NCBI RefSeq assembly: GCF_000566685.1
Contig: NZ_AZQN01000007.1
Location: 124,001 to 188,000, forward strand
Direction of reading: 5' to 3'
Length of the DNA: 64,000 bases
Source of the DNA: Dyadobacter tibetensis Y620-1
GTDB lineage: Bacteria; Bacteroidota; Bacteroidia; Cytophagales; Spirosomataceae
The notes below the pieces were generated by a model. It ran no database searches. It worked only from the letters and a program-made list of their open reading frames with translations, and had not been told where the DNA came from. A program made the position numbers and the translations under genes. Shown here one piece after another: positions 51,394-61,761 of this stretch; the first letter of the stretch is position 1, and every line of letters begins with the position of its first letter.

Positions 51394-53049
51394 TTATATA
51401 ACCTTACTGGTCACATATACTTCCTCTACAAAGGTCCCGGCCTGTAAGTATTTACCATATAAATGCTGATAAATTCTGGACTCTTCAGGCCGAGGGATAT
51501 ACACAGCATCGAAACCCGTACCCATTGCCTGCTGGGCCTGAGCTAAGTCTGAATGGATGCCCCCTACCACCGAGGCGAACATAGCAGCGCCCAAAGCGCA
51601 GGCCTGATCTGCTTTGGCAACCTTAATGGGCACCTGCAAAACATCCGAAAGAATCTGCATAACAAATTCGGATTTCCGCGCCACTCCGCCGATAGCGATC
51701 ACCTCTTTAATAGGTACCCCCTCACTTTCAAATCGCTTGACTATACTTTTTGATCCAAATGCAGTGCTTTCCACTAAGGCTTTAAATATCTTAATGCTGT
51801 TGATTCCAAGGTCTAAGCCCATCATGGAGCCTTTCAGGGTATGGTTGGCATCGGGACTGCGACGGCCGTTAAGCCAATCGACTGCTACCATATCATCTTT
51901 TGTTACGGGGAGTGCCTTGGCTTTATCGGCCAGATAGGGGATAATTTTATCGTGAATTTCCCCTGCCAGCTCCATTCCTAATAAATCGCGGACTGGATTC
52001 AGGATTAACTGGGCAAACCAGGCATAAATGTCACCGAAAGCAGACTGCCCTGCCTCCATTCCCAGCATTCCGGGAATTACAGATCCATCTACCTGGCCAC
52101 AAATCCCCTTTATCAATAAATGCCCCACGGATTCATTAGGAGCTACCAGAATGTCACAGGTAGAGGTGCCAATCACCTTACATAGCGCATAGGGTTCTAT
52201 CATGGCACCGACGGCTCCCATATGGGCATCAAATGCTCCCACACCGATCTTTACATCTTCTGGAAGGCCTAAGCGGCTGGCCCATTCTTTAGAAATAGTG
52301 CCCATAGCCATATCTGCCGTATATGTTTCGGTATAAAGCCGACTTCGAAGTCCGGACAATAAAGGATCTAAGGCCGTCAGAAACGCTTCGGAAGGTAGTC
52401 CATCGTAGGTCTGATGCCACATGGCCTTATGGCCCGCAGCACAGCGCGAACGCCTGATGGTTAATGGGTCCGTTTCTCCCGTAAGTAACGCTGATATCCA
52501 GTCGCAGTGCTCCACCCAGGAGTAGGCAGCCTCTCTTACCTGATAATCAACTCGTAATGTTCGCAAAATCTTAGCCCAAAACCACTCCGATGAATATATT
52601 CCTCCCACATACTGGGTGAAGTCGATCTTAAATTGCCTTGCAAGATGATTAATTTCTTCCGCTTCGGCATTGGCCGTATGATCCTTCCAGAGAATAAACA
52701 TTGCGTTGGGATTTTCAGCAAATTCGGGGAGCATAGCCAAAGCCGTCCCCTCCCGATCCACGGCTACCGGGGTGCTACCGGTAGTATCAATGGAAATTGC
52801 CTTGATCCGAGCCGCTACTTCAGGCTCACAGGCGGCCAAGGCATCCCGAACCGCCATTTCCAGCGATTCGATATAATCCAGGGGATGTTGTCGGAACTGA
52901 GACTTTCCGGCATCACAGTAGCGCTGAGCCTTCCATCGCGGATACTCACAGAGTGCGGTGGCACATTCACGCCCATCCCCAGCATCGACGATAAGCACCC
53001 GAACGGAGTCCGACCCAAAATCGATACCAATTACGTATTGGTCGTCCAT
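51394..53049 (-). CDS. araB: Ribulokinase
   Basis: A 551-residue FGGY kinase phosphorylating L-ribulose. It starts YVIGIDFGSDSVRVLIVDAG, then the ISIDTTGSTPVAVD loop near 88, GVGAFDAHMGAVGA near 270 and the conserved MLGMEAGQSAFGDIYAWF near 335, with an ATP-site GGVARKSEFVMQIL near 455. No araA was seen in the window, so the isomerase must be elsewhere. Confidence 0.94.
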   Translation of the reverse strand: MDDQYVIGIDFGSDSVRVLIVDAGDGRECATALCEYPRWKAQRYCDAGKSQFRQHPLDYIESLEMAVRDALAACEPEVAARIKAISIDTTGSTPVAVDREGTALAMLPEFAENPNAMFILWKDHTANAEAEEINHLARQFKIDFTQYVGGIYSSEWFWAKILRTLRVDYQVREAAYSWVEHCDWISALLTGETDPLTIRRSRCAAGHKAMWHQTYDGLPSEAFLTALDPLLSGLRSRLYTETYTADMAMGTISKEWASRLGLPEDVKIGVGAFDAHMGAVGAMIEPYALCKVIGTSTCDILVAPNESVGHLLIKGICGQVDGSVIPGMLGMEAGQSAFGDIYAWFAQLILNPVRDLLGMELAGEIHDKIIPYLADKAKALPVTKDDMVAVDWLNGRRSPDANHTLKGSMMGLDLGINSIKIFKALVESTAFGSKSIVKRFESEGVPIKEVIAIGGVARKSEFVMQILSDVLQVPIKVAKADQACALGAAMFASVVGGIHSDLAQAQQAMGTGFDAVYIPRPEESRIYQHLYGKYLQAGTFVEEVYVTSKVI

Positions 53050-53115
53050 TATTTTTCCAAGGATTTAGATTAACTGTTGCTTTTCAGAGAACAAATATAA
53101 TCAAATATAACAATA

Positions 53116-53130
53116 GTGTTTTTTTGACAC
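53116..53130. promoter_or_regulatory. Palindrome in the araB promoter, candidate AraR site
   Basis: GTGTTTTTTTGACAC is a symmetric 15-mer with 4-bp GTGT/ACAC arms, 66 bp upstream of the araB start at 53049. It fits a dimeric regulator binding near the promoter; the Nudix AraR gene next door is the obvious candidate. Confidence 0.5.
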
Positions 53131-53209
53131 ATTTATTTTTTTGAAAATAATTGCTTAGGCTCGGTCAAAATAGTGCCAGAGTCTATATCAACACCTTAAA
53201 AGAAAGGGA

Positions 53210-53911
53210 TCAGGACTTTGAGCTATCGGCCATAAAATTCCAGAAAGCATGAAACTTTTCATTATAACGTACCTTATCCAGTCTGTATAAAGTCGCTTTT
53301 TTGGTAGTCGAATGAATATTCTTCATCCCAGTATCAATCAGCAAAGAGGTAGAAAGGAGTTTACGGCTAAAATTACGCCGATCGATGGGTACGTCATAGA
53401 TAGCCTCATAAAGTTTTTGAAGTTGCGGTATGGTGAAAGTTTCTGAAAGAAGTTCGAAGCCGATCGGATGCAGGGCCGCTTTGTAGCGCAGGTGATCGAT
53501 GGCGTCAAGGACCATTTGGTTATGGTCAAAAATCAGATCGGGACGCCTTTCCAGAACAATCCATGAGGCATTATGACTGCGTACAAGTTCTTCGTCGGAC
53601 TCCTCGATTTTAATAAGGGCAAAATAAACTACAGATACCGTTCGCGCTCCGGGGTCTCGATTTTTATCCCCTTTTACGGTCAGTTGCTCACAATAAATAT
53701 TGGTTAACCCAGTAAGTTCCTTCACTATTCGGCCTGCTCCCTGATCCAAGTCCTCATCTGGATACAGAAAACCACCCATTAATGACCAGTTTCCCTTTTG
53801 AGGTTCCAGATTACGTTTTACCAGCAATAGCTTGAGATCCCTTCCATCGAATCCAAAAATTATACAGTCAATAGCCACAAAGACTTTAAGGGCGGCAGGA
53901 TACTTCACCAT
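53210..53911 (-). CDS. araR: AraR-type Nudix transcriptional regulator (NrtR family)
   Basis: A 233-residue regulator with an N-terminal Nudix-like domain (VFVAIDCIIFGFDGRDLKLL, GNWSLMGGFLYPDEDL, where the REXXEE-type catalytic helix is replaced by GAGRIVKELTGL, so probably non-hydrolytic) and a C-terminal winged helix (LSETFTIPQLQKLYEAIYD, RRNFSRKLLST). Bacteroidota use Nudix-type AraR to control arabinose genes. It is next to and co-oriented with araB-araD, with the palindrome between them. Confidence 0.82.
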   Translation of the reverse strand: MVKYPAALKVFVAIDCIIFGFDGRDLKLLLVKRNLEPQKGNWSLMGGFLYPDEDLDQGAGRIVKELTGLTNIYCEQLTVKGDKNRDPGARTVSVVYFALIKIEESDEELVRSHNASWIVLERRPDLIFDHNQMVLDAIDHLRYKAALHPIGFELLSETFTIPQLQKLYEAIYDVPIDRRNFSRKLLSTSLLIDTGMKNIHSTTKKATLYRLDKVRYNEKFHAFWNFMADSSKS

Positions 53912-54396
53912 CAGGTTTAATTATAAAAAAGCAATACAGACTAATTAAAAAAAGTAAAAGGTTACCTCTTGGTTGAATTTCTAAATAGAAAGACATCATG
54001 ACTTAAGATATACCATTTTTCTGGCCAAGGATATACAAATGTAAGATTATCATCATTTACGACAATTAATATCTATTTATTCCTAAACAAATTTTGCAGA
54101 GGCTCAAACATGCTGATTAGCGGAGCTCATATGTCAAATTTAGAACAGCAATAAAAGCAGTATGGGGGCCTCCCAGATCCACATAGGAATGCAACATTAG
54201 AAATAGCCATTCTCCTACTTTCTTCTTATAATAGCGCATAATTTTTGAAAACTGGTTCTAGGAGCCGGTTTGAGAAATTCCATATTTGTAATTTTAAACA
54301 ATTCCTTAATACGTAAAGTATCACCTATTTGAACAAGAATTTCCAACTTTGCAGATAATCAATTATTAGGAAATAATCCTTTTGCAAGAAATAGTC
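53912..54396. other. Intergenic region between araR and the sigma factor
   Basis: 485 bp containing the divergent promoters of araR and the ECF sigma factor gene. No gene or clear secondary structure was seen. Confidence 0.5.
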
Positions 54397-54981
54397 ATGA
54401 CTTTTGATAGCGAAGCCAGTTCTGAAGAAATGTTGCTAGTCCGTTTTTGTAAACATGACGATCGAAAAGCTTTTGAGGCCTTATACCGTATTTATTCCAT
54501 TCAAGTTTTCAATTATATTCATGCCAAGCTTCAAGATCGGGAAGTAGCCCAGGATCTTACCCAGGATTTATTTGTCAACTTATGGCACCGGCGACACCAA
54601 CTAGAGATTTCTAAACTGGGCGCTTATTTATTTGGTGCAGCCAAGCATCTGATTATTAGCTACTATCGAAAACAACTTTCCAGAGAGCGCCAGACAGATT
54701 ATTTCGTAAAACAGCATCCGATTACTGAAGAAACCACCTACCAGGACACTCTGGTAATGGATCTGAGGGGCCGTTACCAGCAAGCTCTGGAACTTCTTCC
54801 TTTAAAATGCCGGCAAGTTTACCTCTTAAGCCGAAACGGGCATAGCAATCGGGAGGTAGCCACGGAACTGGGCATATCCGAAAAAACAGTAGAACAACAT
54901 ATTAGCAAGGCATTGCGAACCCTTCGAACGTACCTTCAGGATCACTTGGTTTACCTCCCTTTACTCATCCTCCTTTCCTGA
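54397..54981 (+). CDS. ECF RNA polymerase sigma factor
   Basis: A ~194-residue extracytoplasmic-function sigma factor. Region 2 carries AFEALYRIYSIQVFNYIHA and DLTQDLFVNLWHRR; region 4 has ELLPLKCRQVYLLSRNGHSN and REVATELGISEKTVEQHISK. Start ATG 54397 is preferred to an upstream TTG at 54382. It is the first gene of a FecR-SusC-SusD locus and is expected to be released by FecR signalling. Confidence 0.9.
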   Translation: MTFDSEASSEEMLLVRFCKHDDRKAFEALYRIYSIQVFNYIHAKLQDREVAQDLTQDLFVNLWHRRHQLEISKLGAYLFGAAKHLIISYYRKQLSRERQTDYFVKQHPITEETTYQDTLVMDLRGRYQQALELLPLKCRQVYLLSRNGHSNREVATELGISEKTVEQHISKALRTLRTYLQDHLVYLPLLILLS

Positions 54982-55124
54982 TTTCTTGGCATAAGTTCAT
55001 CAGTTTCATTTCCTAACTCTCATTTTGGATTTCCTAGAAATAATATTTTAACAAAAATGCGGTACTGACTAAGGGTCAGCCGCGATCTGATACGACCTGA
55101 AGATATAACGATCAGGCCGAACTA

Positions 55125-56162
55125 ATGAGTCCTTTAAAAATCACTTCTGTATTATTAGAGAAATACCTGCAGGACTTATGTTCTCCCGCAGAAAAAAAAG
55201 TTGTTGAAGACTGGTATGCCAACTTAGGGGAGGATATAGGTAGGCCTAGTAAACCACTAAGTCATGAGGATCATCGACTAATGGACGAAATGCTCTTTAA
55301 AATATCTGGCCGCATCGAGCAAGAGACAGAAATACTTTCGCAACCACAGCGAGTGAATTGGTCTAGAATAATCAGTATTGCGGCGAGTATCTGCCTTATT
55401 TCAGGACTTATTGGGTACTTTTTTCTTAAACAACAACCCAACCACACTTCCTTGGCCTATGACAAGACAAATGTAACCAAGGCTGCTTTGAAGAGTGAGT
55501 CGGTGCGGTTTAGCAACGATAAGACACGCATTATTGCGCACCAGCTCCCCGACGGCTCCACCGTGTGGCTCCGACCAGGAGCCACGATCCAATATCCCAA
55601 GATTTTCTCGGGCCATATTAGAGAGGTAAGTTTTGAGGGTGAGGGATTTTTCGATGTTAAGAAAGACCGGACCCATCCTTTTGTCATACGGAGCGGGGCA
55701 ATGACCATTGATGTCCTCGGTACGAGTTTTAATGTCAAAGCACACGCCAACGAATCTATACACGAGGTAAGTGTGGTCACGGGACGTGTATCCGTTTCCA
55801 GTTTAGGCCCACAACAGCAGAAGCAGCAGGTGGTCTTAGAACCTAATGAGCAAGCCATTCTCCAGACTACAACCCAACAGCTGGTTTCACAGAAAAAAAT
55901 GGAGCATGTAAAAAAGGAAATCTATCAGCCTACAACAATCCGCTTCGAGGAATGCCCTGTAAGTCAGGTAATCACTAGTCTCGAGACCCGCTTCCGGATA
56001 CATATCAAATTGAGTCATCAATCTTTAGGAAATTGCAAATTAAGCGCCGATTTCGAAAATCAGCCATTCCCAGTGATTATTGATATGCTGTGCAAGTCCC
56101 TGGAAAGCAACTATACCCTTGTTGGTGAAACGGTCACCATTCATGGCACCCCCTGTTCCTGA
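55125..56162 (+). CDS. FecR-type anti-sigma / signal transduction factor
   Basis: A 345-residue inner-membrane protein: cytoplasmic N-domain (LLEKYLQDLCSPAEKKVVED), one membrane helix at residues ~86-105 (IISIAASICLISGLIGYFFL), a periplasmic FecR domain with RIIAHQLPDGSTVWLRPG, EVSFEGEGFFDVKKD and DVLGTSFNVKAH, and a C-terminal DUF4974-type domain. It relays a signal from SusC, whose N-terminal STN domain contacts it. Confidence 0.9.
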   Translation: MSPLKITSVLLEKYLQDLCSPAEKKVVEDWYANLGEDIGRPSKPLSHEDHRLMDEMLFKISGRIEQETEILSQPQRVNWSRIISIAASICLISGLIGYFFLKQQPNHTSLAYDKTNVTKAALKSESVRFSNDKTRIIAHQLPDGSTVWLRPGATIQYPKIFSGHIREVSFEGEGFFDVKKDRTHPFVIRSGAMTIDVLGTSFNVKAHANESIHEVSVVTGRVSVSSLGPQQQKQQVVLEPNEQAILQTTTQQLVSQKKMEHVKKEIYQPTTIRFEECPVSQVITSLETRFRIHIKLSHQSLGNCKLSADFENQPFPVIIDMLCKSLESNYTLVGETVTIHGTPCS

Positions 56163-56334
56163 TTAATCACTAAACCCACAAAATATGTCCTAAAAAAAAC
56201 CTTAACATCCTAATTTACAAATCGACCCGGAAATGTTCCACCATTCCCGGATCGAAAAAACTTACGCCACTTACCCGTTCCACCAGGTAAAGAGGCAATT
56301 ACTAACAGCGTTCAACTATTAGACTATCAAAATT

Positions 56335-59300
56335 ATGCAAAAATTGGTACCAAACAAGCCTGTAAACTGGCGACTTATTATGCGAATAGGTTTGTTGCAA
56401 TGGATTATGGCTCTCACAATGGCCACAATAAGTTATGCAAATGAGAGCTCCGCTCAATCGGTTCTGACCCAGGATATATCAGTAGACTTTACCAATATGC
56501 CCATCAAGTCTGCCTTAGAAGTGATTCAAAAAGACACTAAAGTCAAATTTGTCTATAGTAGCAAGGTAAATCTATCCACCAAGGTCAGTGCTCACAAAAG
56601 AAATGTTAGTCTAGCCTCTGTTCTGGACCAGATACTAATCAAGAACGGAATCCGCTATGAACTGGTAAATGGCCAGGTCTTACTCACCAATAAGAAAAAT
56701 GAGGTGACCAGTAGCTTCTTGCCGCAAATTCAGCAGAAACTTCAGGAGACCATTCTCCCCGTTGACAGGCTAATTTCTGGAACGGTAGTTGGTGCGGAAG
56801 ATAAACTCCCCCTTCCCGGTGTAAGTGTAGTACTTAAGGGAGGTCAGTCAGGCACGTCAACCGATGTAGATGGTAAGTTTCAGATAAGTATTCCTGGGGT
56901 AGAGTCTGTGTTGATCTTTAGCTTTGTTGGCTATACTTCTCAGGAGATACTGGTAGGAAATAAACAGCAGCTTGAAGTTGTTCTTTCAGAAGACAATAAG
57001 AGTCTTCAGGAATTGGTGGTGGTAGGCTACGGAACTCAGAAAAAAGTCAATCTCACAGGTGCTGTCAGCCAGATTCAGGCCAAAGATCTGGAAGACAGGC
57101 CCTTGAATAACATGAGTCAGATATTGCAAGGTATGGTACCCAACCTGAATATCACCTTCGGCACGGGGCAGCCCGGTGCAGCCGGTTCCTTAAACGTACG
57201 TGGCGAAACTTCCATTAACGGTGGAGGACCTCTGGTACTGGTAGATGGGATCCCCGGTGATATCAACCGGCTCAACCCCAATGATGTGGAATCTGTATCG
57301 GTATTAAAAGATGCTGCGGCCTCCGCCATCTACGGAGCCCGGGGCGCATTTGGCGTCATCTTGGTTACGACCAAATCGGCAAAAAACGGAAAAACCACTA
57401 TTGGATATAGCAACAATTTTGGTTGGGCTTCCCCTACCGTTAGTACCGATTTCCTTACGACCGGTTACGATCACGTAAGACTCAACGATGAAGCATTTCG
57501 CAGAGCTACCGGAAATACCTACACACGTTATTCAGAGGAAGACTATCAGGAACTTGAGGCCCGTCGCTTCGACAAAACCGAACATCCCGATCGCCCCTGG
57601 ACTGTCATTAAAAATGTTAATGGGAAAGACATCTATAATTATTATGGAAATTATGACTGGTGGAATACCCTTTTCCAAAAGGTTCAGACCAGTCAGCAAC
57701 ATAACCTAAACTTATCTGGAGGGACCGATAAGATTAATTATTTCGCTTCGGGCTCGGTATATCAGAAGCAAGGAATAATGCGCATTAATACGGATAAGTT
57801 TACCTCGTATAATCTTAGAACGAAGATTAATGCCCAAGTTTTACCTTGGCTAAAATTCAGTAATAACACCCAATATTTCACCTCTGAATATAGCTATCCG
57901 GGTAGAGAAGGAGGAGCTAATGCCAACTTTACGGCAATTACCGTACATGCCATGCCTGCTTATGCCCCCCGTAATCCAGATGGCACTGCTACTTATAATA
58001 CGCTGAAAAACAACTATTCCATTGGAGACGGACTTTTCGCCAATTTATTGAATGGGGATTCCAAAGGCGCGAAACGTAACCATGAACTTCGTACTATTAA
58101 CGAGGTTACCATTGACCTGAATCCAAATTGGAAAGTAATCGCCAATCATGCTTATTCATTTTATATAGCCCAAGACTGGTATCGAGCCGCTGTAGCCCAA
58201 TATTCTATTCAGCCTGGCGTTCTCGAGCCCGTTCCTAACTATAATGTGGATCAGTTAAAAAACACGTTTTGGTTTGACCCTACGAATGTGGTTAACCTTT
58301 ATAGCAGTTATAACAAAAGTGTTGGTAAACATTATATAGGTTTGACGGCCGGTATGAATTCAGAAACAAAAAAGCACCAACGCCTTTTTGGGGCTCGTAA
58401 GAACCTACTTTCTACCAATCTGAATGACCTGAATTTAGGTACCGGTGAACAACTTGCCGATGGCGATTCTTATGAATATGCCCTTTTTGGTGCCTTTTTC
58501 CGGGCCGCTTATGATTACGAAGGGAAATATCTTTTAGAGGTCAACGGCCGATATGATGGAACCTCCCGGTTTGGAAGTGGTCGTAGATATGGCTTTTTCC
58601 CTTCCCTTTCTGCAGGATGGCGTATTAGCGAGGAGAAGTTCTTCGACCCGGCTCGCAGTATAGTGAATAATCTGAAAATCAGGGCTTCCTACGGAACGCT
58701 GGGCAATCAGCTACCTTCTAATAATAGCTCTTCAAGCTATTATCCCTATATCTCAATGATGCCAACCAGTCAATCCAGTTGGTTGAATGATGGTCAGAAA
58801 CTACAATACCTCAGCAGCCCCTCGCCCATTACTCCTACTCTGACCTGGGAAAAAGCGATTACGACCAACTTCGGTATTGATGCAGACTTTTTTAAGAGTA
58901 GACTGAATATTTCTGCAGACGCCTATGTACGGAAAACCATTGATATGCTTATTCCTGGAAAGGTACTACCTGCCGTTTACGGTGCTGCCGTACCTACGGA
59001 GAATGCGGGGGATCTTAGAACTCAGGGATTTGAATTGTCTCTGGGCTGGAATGACCAAAAGAAACTTGCCGGAAAACCCTTTGGATATAAGGCATCTTTT
59101 ATACTGTCCGACGCCAAATCAGAAATTACAAGATATGACAATCCCAACAAAATCCTTTCCAAATATTATGAAGGACAGAAAATAGGAGAAATCTGGGGCT
59201 ATAGCGTAGCCGGACTCTTTCAGAGCGACGAAGAGGCTAAGTCTTACGGCGTCGATCAGTCTCAGGTAAACCAGCGTAGGCTTAGTGCTCCAGGCGACTG

Positions 59301-59934
59301 GTCAAAACTTCAGGCTGGAGATATCAAATTCATCGATCTTAATGGCGATGGGAAAATTTCTGAGGGGTCTAATACCCTTGAAGATCACGGAGACTTAAAG
59401 ATTATTGGCAATACTACCCCACGTTTCCGTTATGGTTTCAACCTGGGAGCCAACTGGAATGGGTTTGATTTCTCAGCCCTGGCTCAGGGAATCCTTCGTC
59501 GGAACTGGTACCCAGGCAGCAATGCCGATAAATTCTGGGGTCCATATTCGCGGCCATACTACAGCTTCATTCCTTCCGATTTCGAATCGGATATCTGGAC
59601 GCCTGAAAATAAAGATGCTTACTATCCGCTTTTGAGAGGCTATACAGCATTAAATGGGAACAGTAGCCTGAGTGTATCCAACGACAGATATCTTCAGAAA
59701 GTAGGTTATTTGAGACTTAAAAATGTTGTGGTAGGCTATACCTTCCCTGCAGACTGGTCTAAGAAACTTGGAATCAGTCGCGCACGTATTTATCTAAGTG
59801 GCGAAAACCTGCTCACATTCACTCCATTCAGAACCAAATATATTGACCCGGAACAATTGGATGGAGACTTTACTAATGGCCGTACCTATCCCCTGTCAAA
59901 GACATTATCTGCCGGCTTAAGTCTTAATTTTTGA
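56335..59934 (+). CDS. SusC/RagA TonB-linked outer-membrane protein
   Basis: A 1199-residue receptor. After the signal peptide it has an N-terminal STN signalling domain (FTNMPIKSALEVIQKDTKVK), then CarboxypepD_reg (LPLPGVSVVLKGGQSGTSTD), the TonB box and plug (LVVVGYGTQKKVNLTG), and a long barrel with SusC end pattern (SKTLSAGLSLNF). The STN domain links it to FecR/sigma. It imports a large substrate together with the SusD below. Confidence 0.93.
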   Translation: MQKLVPNKPVNWRLIMRIGLLQWIMALTMATISYANESSAQSVLTQDISVDFTNMPIKSALEVIQKDTKVKFVYSSKVNLSTKVSAHKRNVSLASVLDQILIKNGIRYELVNGQVLLTNKKNEVTSSFLPQIQQKLQETILPVDRLISGTVVGAEDKLPLPGVSVVLKGGQSGTSTDVDGKFQISIPGVESVLIFSFVGYTSQEILVGNKQQLEVVLSEDNKSLQELVVVGYGTQKKVNLTGAVSQIQAKDLEDRPLNNMSQILQGMVPNLNITFGTGQPGAAGSLNVRGETSINGGGPLVLVDGIPGDINRLNPNDVESVSVLKDAAASAIYGARGAFGVILVTTKSAKNGKTTIGYSNNFGWASPTVSTDFLTTGYDHVRLNDEAFRRATGNTYTRYSEEDYQELEARRFDKTEHPDRPWTVIKNVNGKDIYNYYGNYDWWNTLFQKVQTSQQHNLNLSGGTDKINYFASGSVYQKQGIMRINTDKFTSYNLRTKINAQVLPWLKFSNNTQYFTSEYSYPGREGGANANFTAITVHAMPAYAPRNPDGTATYNTLKNNYSIGDGLFANLLNGDSKGAKRNHELRTINEVTIDLNPNWKVIANHAYSFYIAQDWYRAAVAQYSIQPGVLEPVPNYNVDQLKNTFWFDPTNVVNLYSSYNKSVGKHYIGLTAGMNSETKKHQRLFGARKNLLSTNLNDLNLGTGEQLADGDSYEYALFGAFFRAAYDYEGKYLLEVNGRYDGTSRFGSGRRYGFFPSLSAGWRISEEKFFDPARSIVNNLKIRASYGTLGNQLPSNNSSSSYYPYISMMPTSQSSWLNDGQKLQYLSSPSPITPTLTWEKAITTNFGIDADFFKSRLNISADAYVRKTIDMLIPGKVLPAVYGAAVPTENAGDLRTQGFELSLGWNDQKKLAGKPFGYKASFILSDAKSEITRYDNPNKILSKYYEGQKIGEIWGYSVAGLFQSDEEAKSYGVDQSQVNQRRLSAPGDWSKLQAGDIKFIDLNGDGKISEGSNTLEDHGDLKIIGNTTPRFRYGFNLGANWNGFDFSALAQGILRRNWYPGSNADKFWGPYSRPYYSFIPSDFESDIWTPENKDAYYPLLRGYTALNGNSSLSVSNDRYLQKVGYLRLKNVVVGYTFPADWSKKLGISRARIYLSGENLLTFTPFRTKYIDPEQLDGDFTNGRTYPLSKTLSAGLSLNF

Positions 59935-59954
59935 TTTTGAAAACTGAAAATAAA

Positions 59955-61679
59955 ATGAAAAAATTACTGATATTTTTAATTACGATCGGACTCATATCCT
60001 GTGACCTGGATCGGCTGCCACTCGATGCCATTTCTCCTGAAACATTTTTCAACAGTGAGAATGACCTGTTACTTTATACCAATTCCTTTTACAACATGCT
60101 GCCGTCGGCAGAAGACGTCTATAACGAAGACGCCGACAACGTCATAAAAAGTAGCATGCGTGCCGAAATACAGGGCAGCAGAATAGTACCAACCTCTGGA
60201 GGAGGCTGGTCGTGGAGCGAGCTGCGCAACATCAATTATTTCCTGGCCAATTCGAACAAATGCCCCGACAAAGCAGCCGTGGCCCGTTATAATGGCTTGG
60301 CCAGATTCTTCAGAGCCTATTTCTATTATGAAAAAGTAAGGCGTTTCGGCGATGTCCCCTGGTACTCAACCGTGGTAGAGATTAATGACGAAACCATGCT
60401 TACTAAGGCCAGAGATCCACGGACAATGGTCATGGATTCCGTACTTGCTGACCTGGATTATGCCATTGCCAATCTAGGGGGTACCCGTCAAATTACCACT
60501 ATTACCAAATGGACTGCCCTCGCTTTAAAATCCAGAATTGGGCTGTATGAAGGTACATTTCGGAAATACCATCCGGAATTCAACCTTCCCAATGCTGAAA
60601 AGTTTTTGGACGCTTCTATAGCTGCTTCCGATGAATTGATCAAAAATAGTGGGTACAATATTTATATGGCCACCCCTGAAACGGCCTATCAGAAGCTATT
60701 TTCTGCTGATAATGCCATAGAGGAAGAAGTGATATTGGCTCGGAAATTCAGTGATGAACTACAGGTCTACCACAATCTGAACTATTATACCATGACCGCC
60801 TCCTACGGGAAGCCCGGACTTTCCAAAGAACTGGTTAACAGTTATCTTATGGCCGACGGAACTCGCTTTACAGACAAGCCAGGTTATGAAAAAATGACCT
60901 ATAGCCAAGAAGTTAAAGATCGCGACCCTCGCTTGAGCCAAACCATTCGAACCCCGGGCTACACCCGCACCGGCCAAACTCAGACCCTTGTTCCTGAATT
61001 CGGGGCCACCGTCACTGGCTACCAGCTTATCAAGTTCGTTTCGGAACCCAAATGGGATACTTATAATAAGGATATTACCGATATGCCAGTTTTCAGATAT
61101 GCAGAAGTGCTTCTAAACGATGCCGAAGCTAGGGCTGAAAAAGGAACGCTCACCCAGGCCGATTTGGATAGGACCATTCTACCAATAAGACAGCGAGTAG
61201 GGATGCCAGCACTTGACCTTGTAGCGGCTAATAAAAACCCGGACCCCTTTTTAGATGAGCAATATACCCACGTCTCTGGAGAAAATTCAGGGGTAATTCT
61301 GGAAATCAGAAGAGAACGAAGAATAGAACTCGTAATGGAAAACTATCTCCGATGGGACGATCTGATACGCTGGAAAGAGGGTCAACTGCTCACTCGGACT
61401 TTCGAAGGTATGTACTTCCCGGGCACGGGATCCTTCGACTTAGATGAAGATGGCAAAATTGATTTGATCATCTACAAAGGAACCAAGCCCACCGATAAAG
61501 GCCCACAATTATTAAAGCTCGGAAGTGAAATAACCCTGGCCAATGGTGAACAGGGCGGAAATATACTGGTGAACTCTCATATCAACAAAAAATTTGATGA
61601 AAGCCGGGATTATCTATACCCCCTACCAAAACAAGAACTTCAATTGAACCCCAATCTTACCCAGAATCCTAACTGGTAA
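59955..61679 (+). CDS. SusD/RagB surface nutrient-binding lipoprotein
   Basis: A ~574-residue SusD-like lipoprotein: signal and lipobox in LLIFLITIGLISCDLDR (Cys17 of the ATG at 59955), helical TPR-like core (RYNGLARFFRAYFYYEKVRR), and the RRIELVMENYLRWDDLIRWK signature near residue 465. It pairs with SusC, overlapping it by 4 bp if the upstream start at 59931 is used, but the 59955 start gives a proper leader. Confidence 0.92.
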   Translation: MKKLLIFLITIGLISCDLDRLPLDAISPETFFNSENDLLLYTNSFYNMLPSAEDVYNEDADNVIKSSMRAEIQGSRIVPTSGGGWSWSELRNINYFLANSNKCPDKAAVARYNGLARFFRAYFYYEKVRRFGDVPWYSTVVEINDETMLTKARDPRTMVMDSVLADLDYAIANLGGTRQITTITKWTALALKSRIGLYEGTFRKYHPEFNLPNAEKFLDASIAASDELIKNSGYNIYMATPETAYQKLFSADNAIEEEVILARKFSDELQVYHNLNYYTMTASYGKPGLSKELVNSYLMADGTRFTDKPGYEKMTYSQEVKDRDPRLSQTIRTPGYTRTGQTQTLVPEFGATVTGYQLIKFVSEPKWDTYNKDITDMPVFRYAEVLLNDAEARAEKGTLTQADLDRTILPIRQRVGMPALDLVAANKNPDPFLDEQYTHVSGENSGVILEIRRERRIELVMENYLRWDDLIRWKEGQLLTRTFEGMYFPGTGSFDLDEDGKIDLIIYKGTKPTDKGPQLLKLGSEITLANGEQGGNILVNSHINKKFDESRDYLYPLPKQELQLNPNLTQNPNW

Positions 61680-61687
61680 CACCCTGG

Positions 61688-61722
61688 AGGCTTCTTTCAT
61701 CTTTGTGTGAAAGAAGCCTTTT
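61688..61722 (+). terminator. Terminator after SusD
   Basis: A perfect 12-bp stem, AGGCTTCTTTCA with TGAAAGAAGCCT, 8-base loop and TTTT tail. It separates susCD from the phosphoesterase genes and may allow partial read-through. Confidence 0.85.
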
Positions 61723-61761
61723 ACAATACCTCCTTATTTTCCTATTCCTAAACCCCTTTAT

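Noticed and set aside
54397..61679. The SusCD locus as part of the arabinose block
   Set aside because: They are separated by 485 bp and opposite orientation, and the Sus locus has its own sigma factor and FecR.
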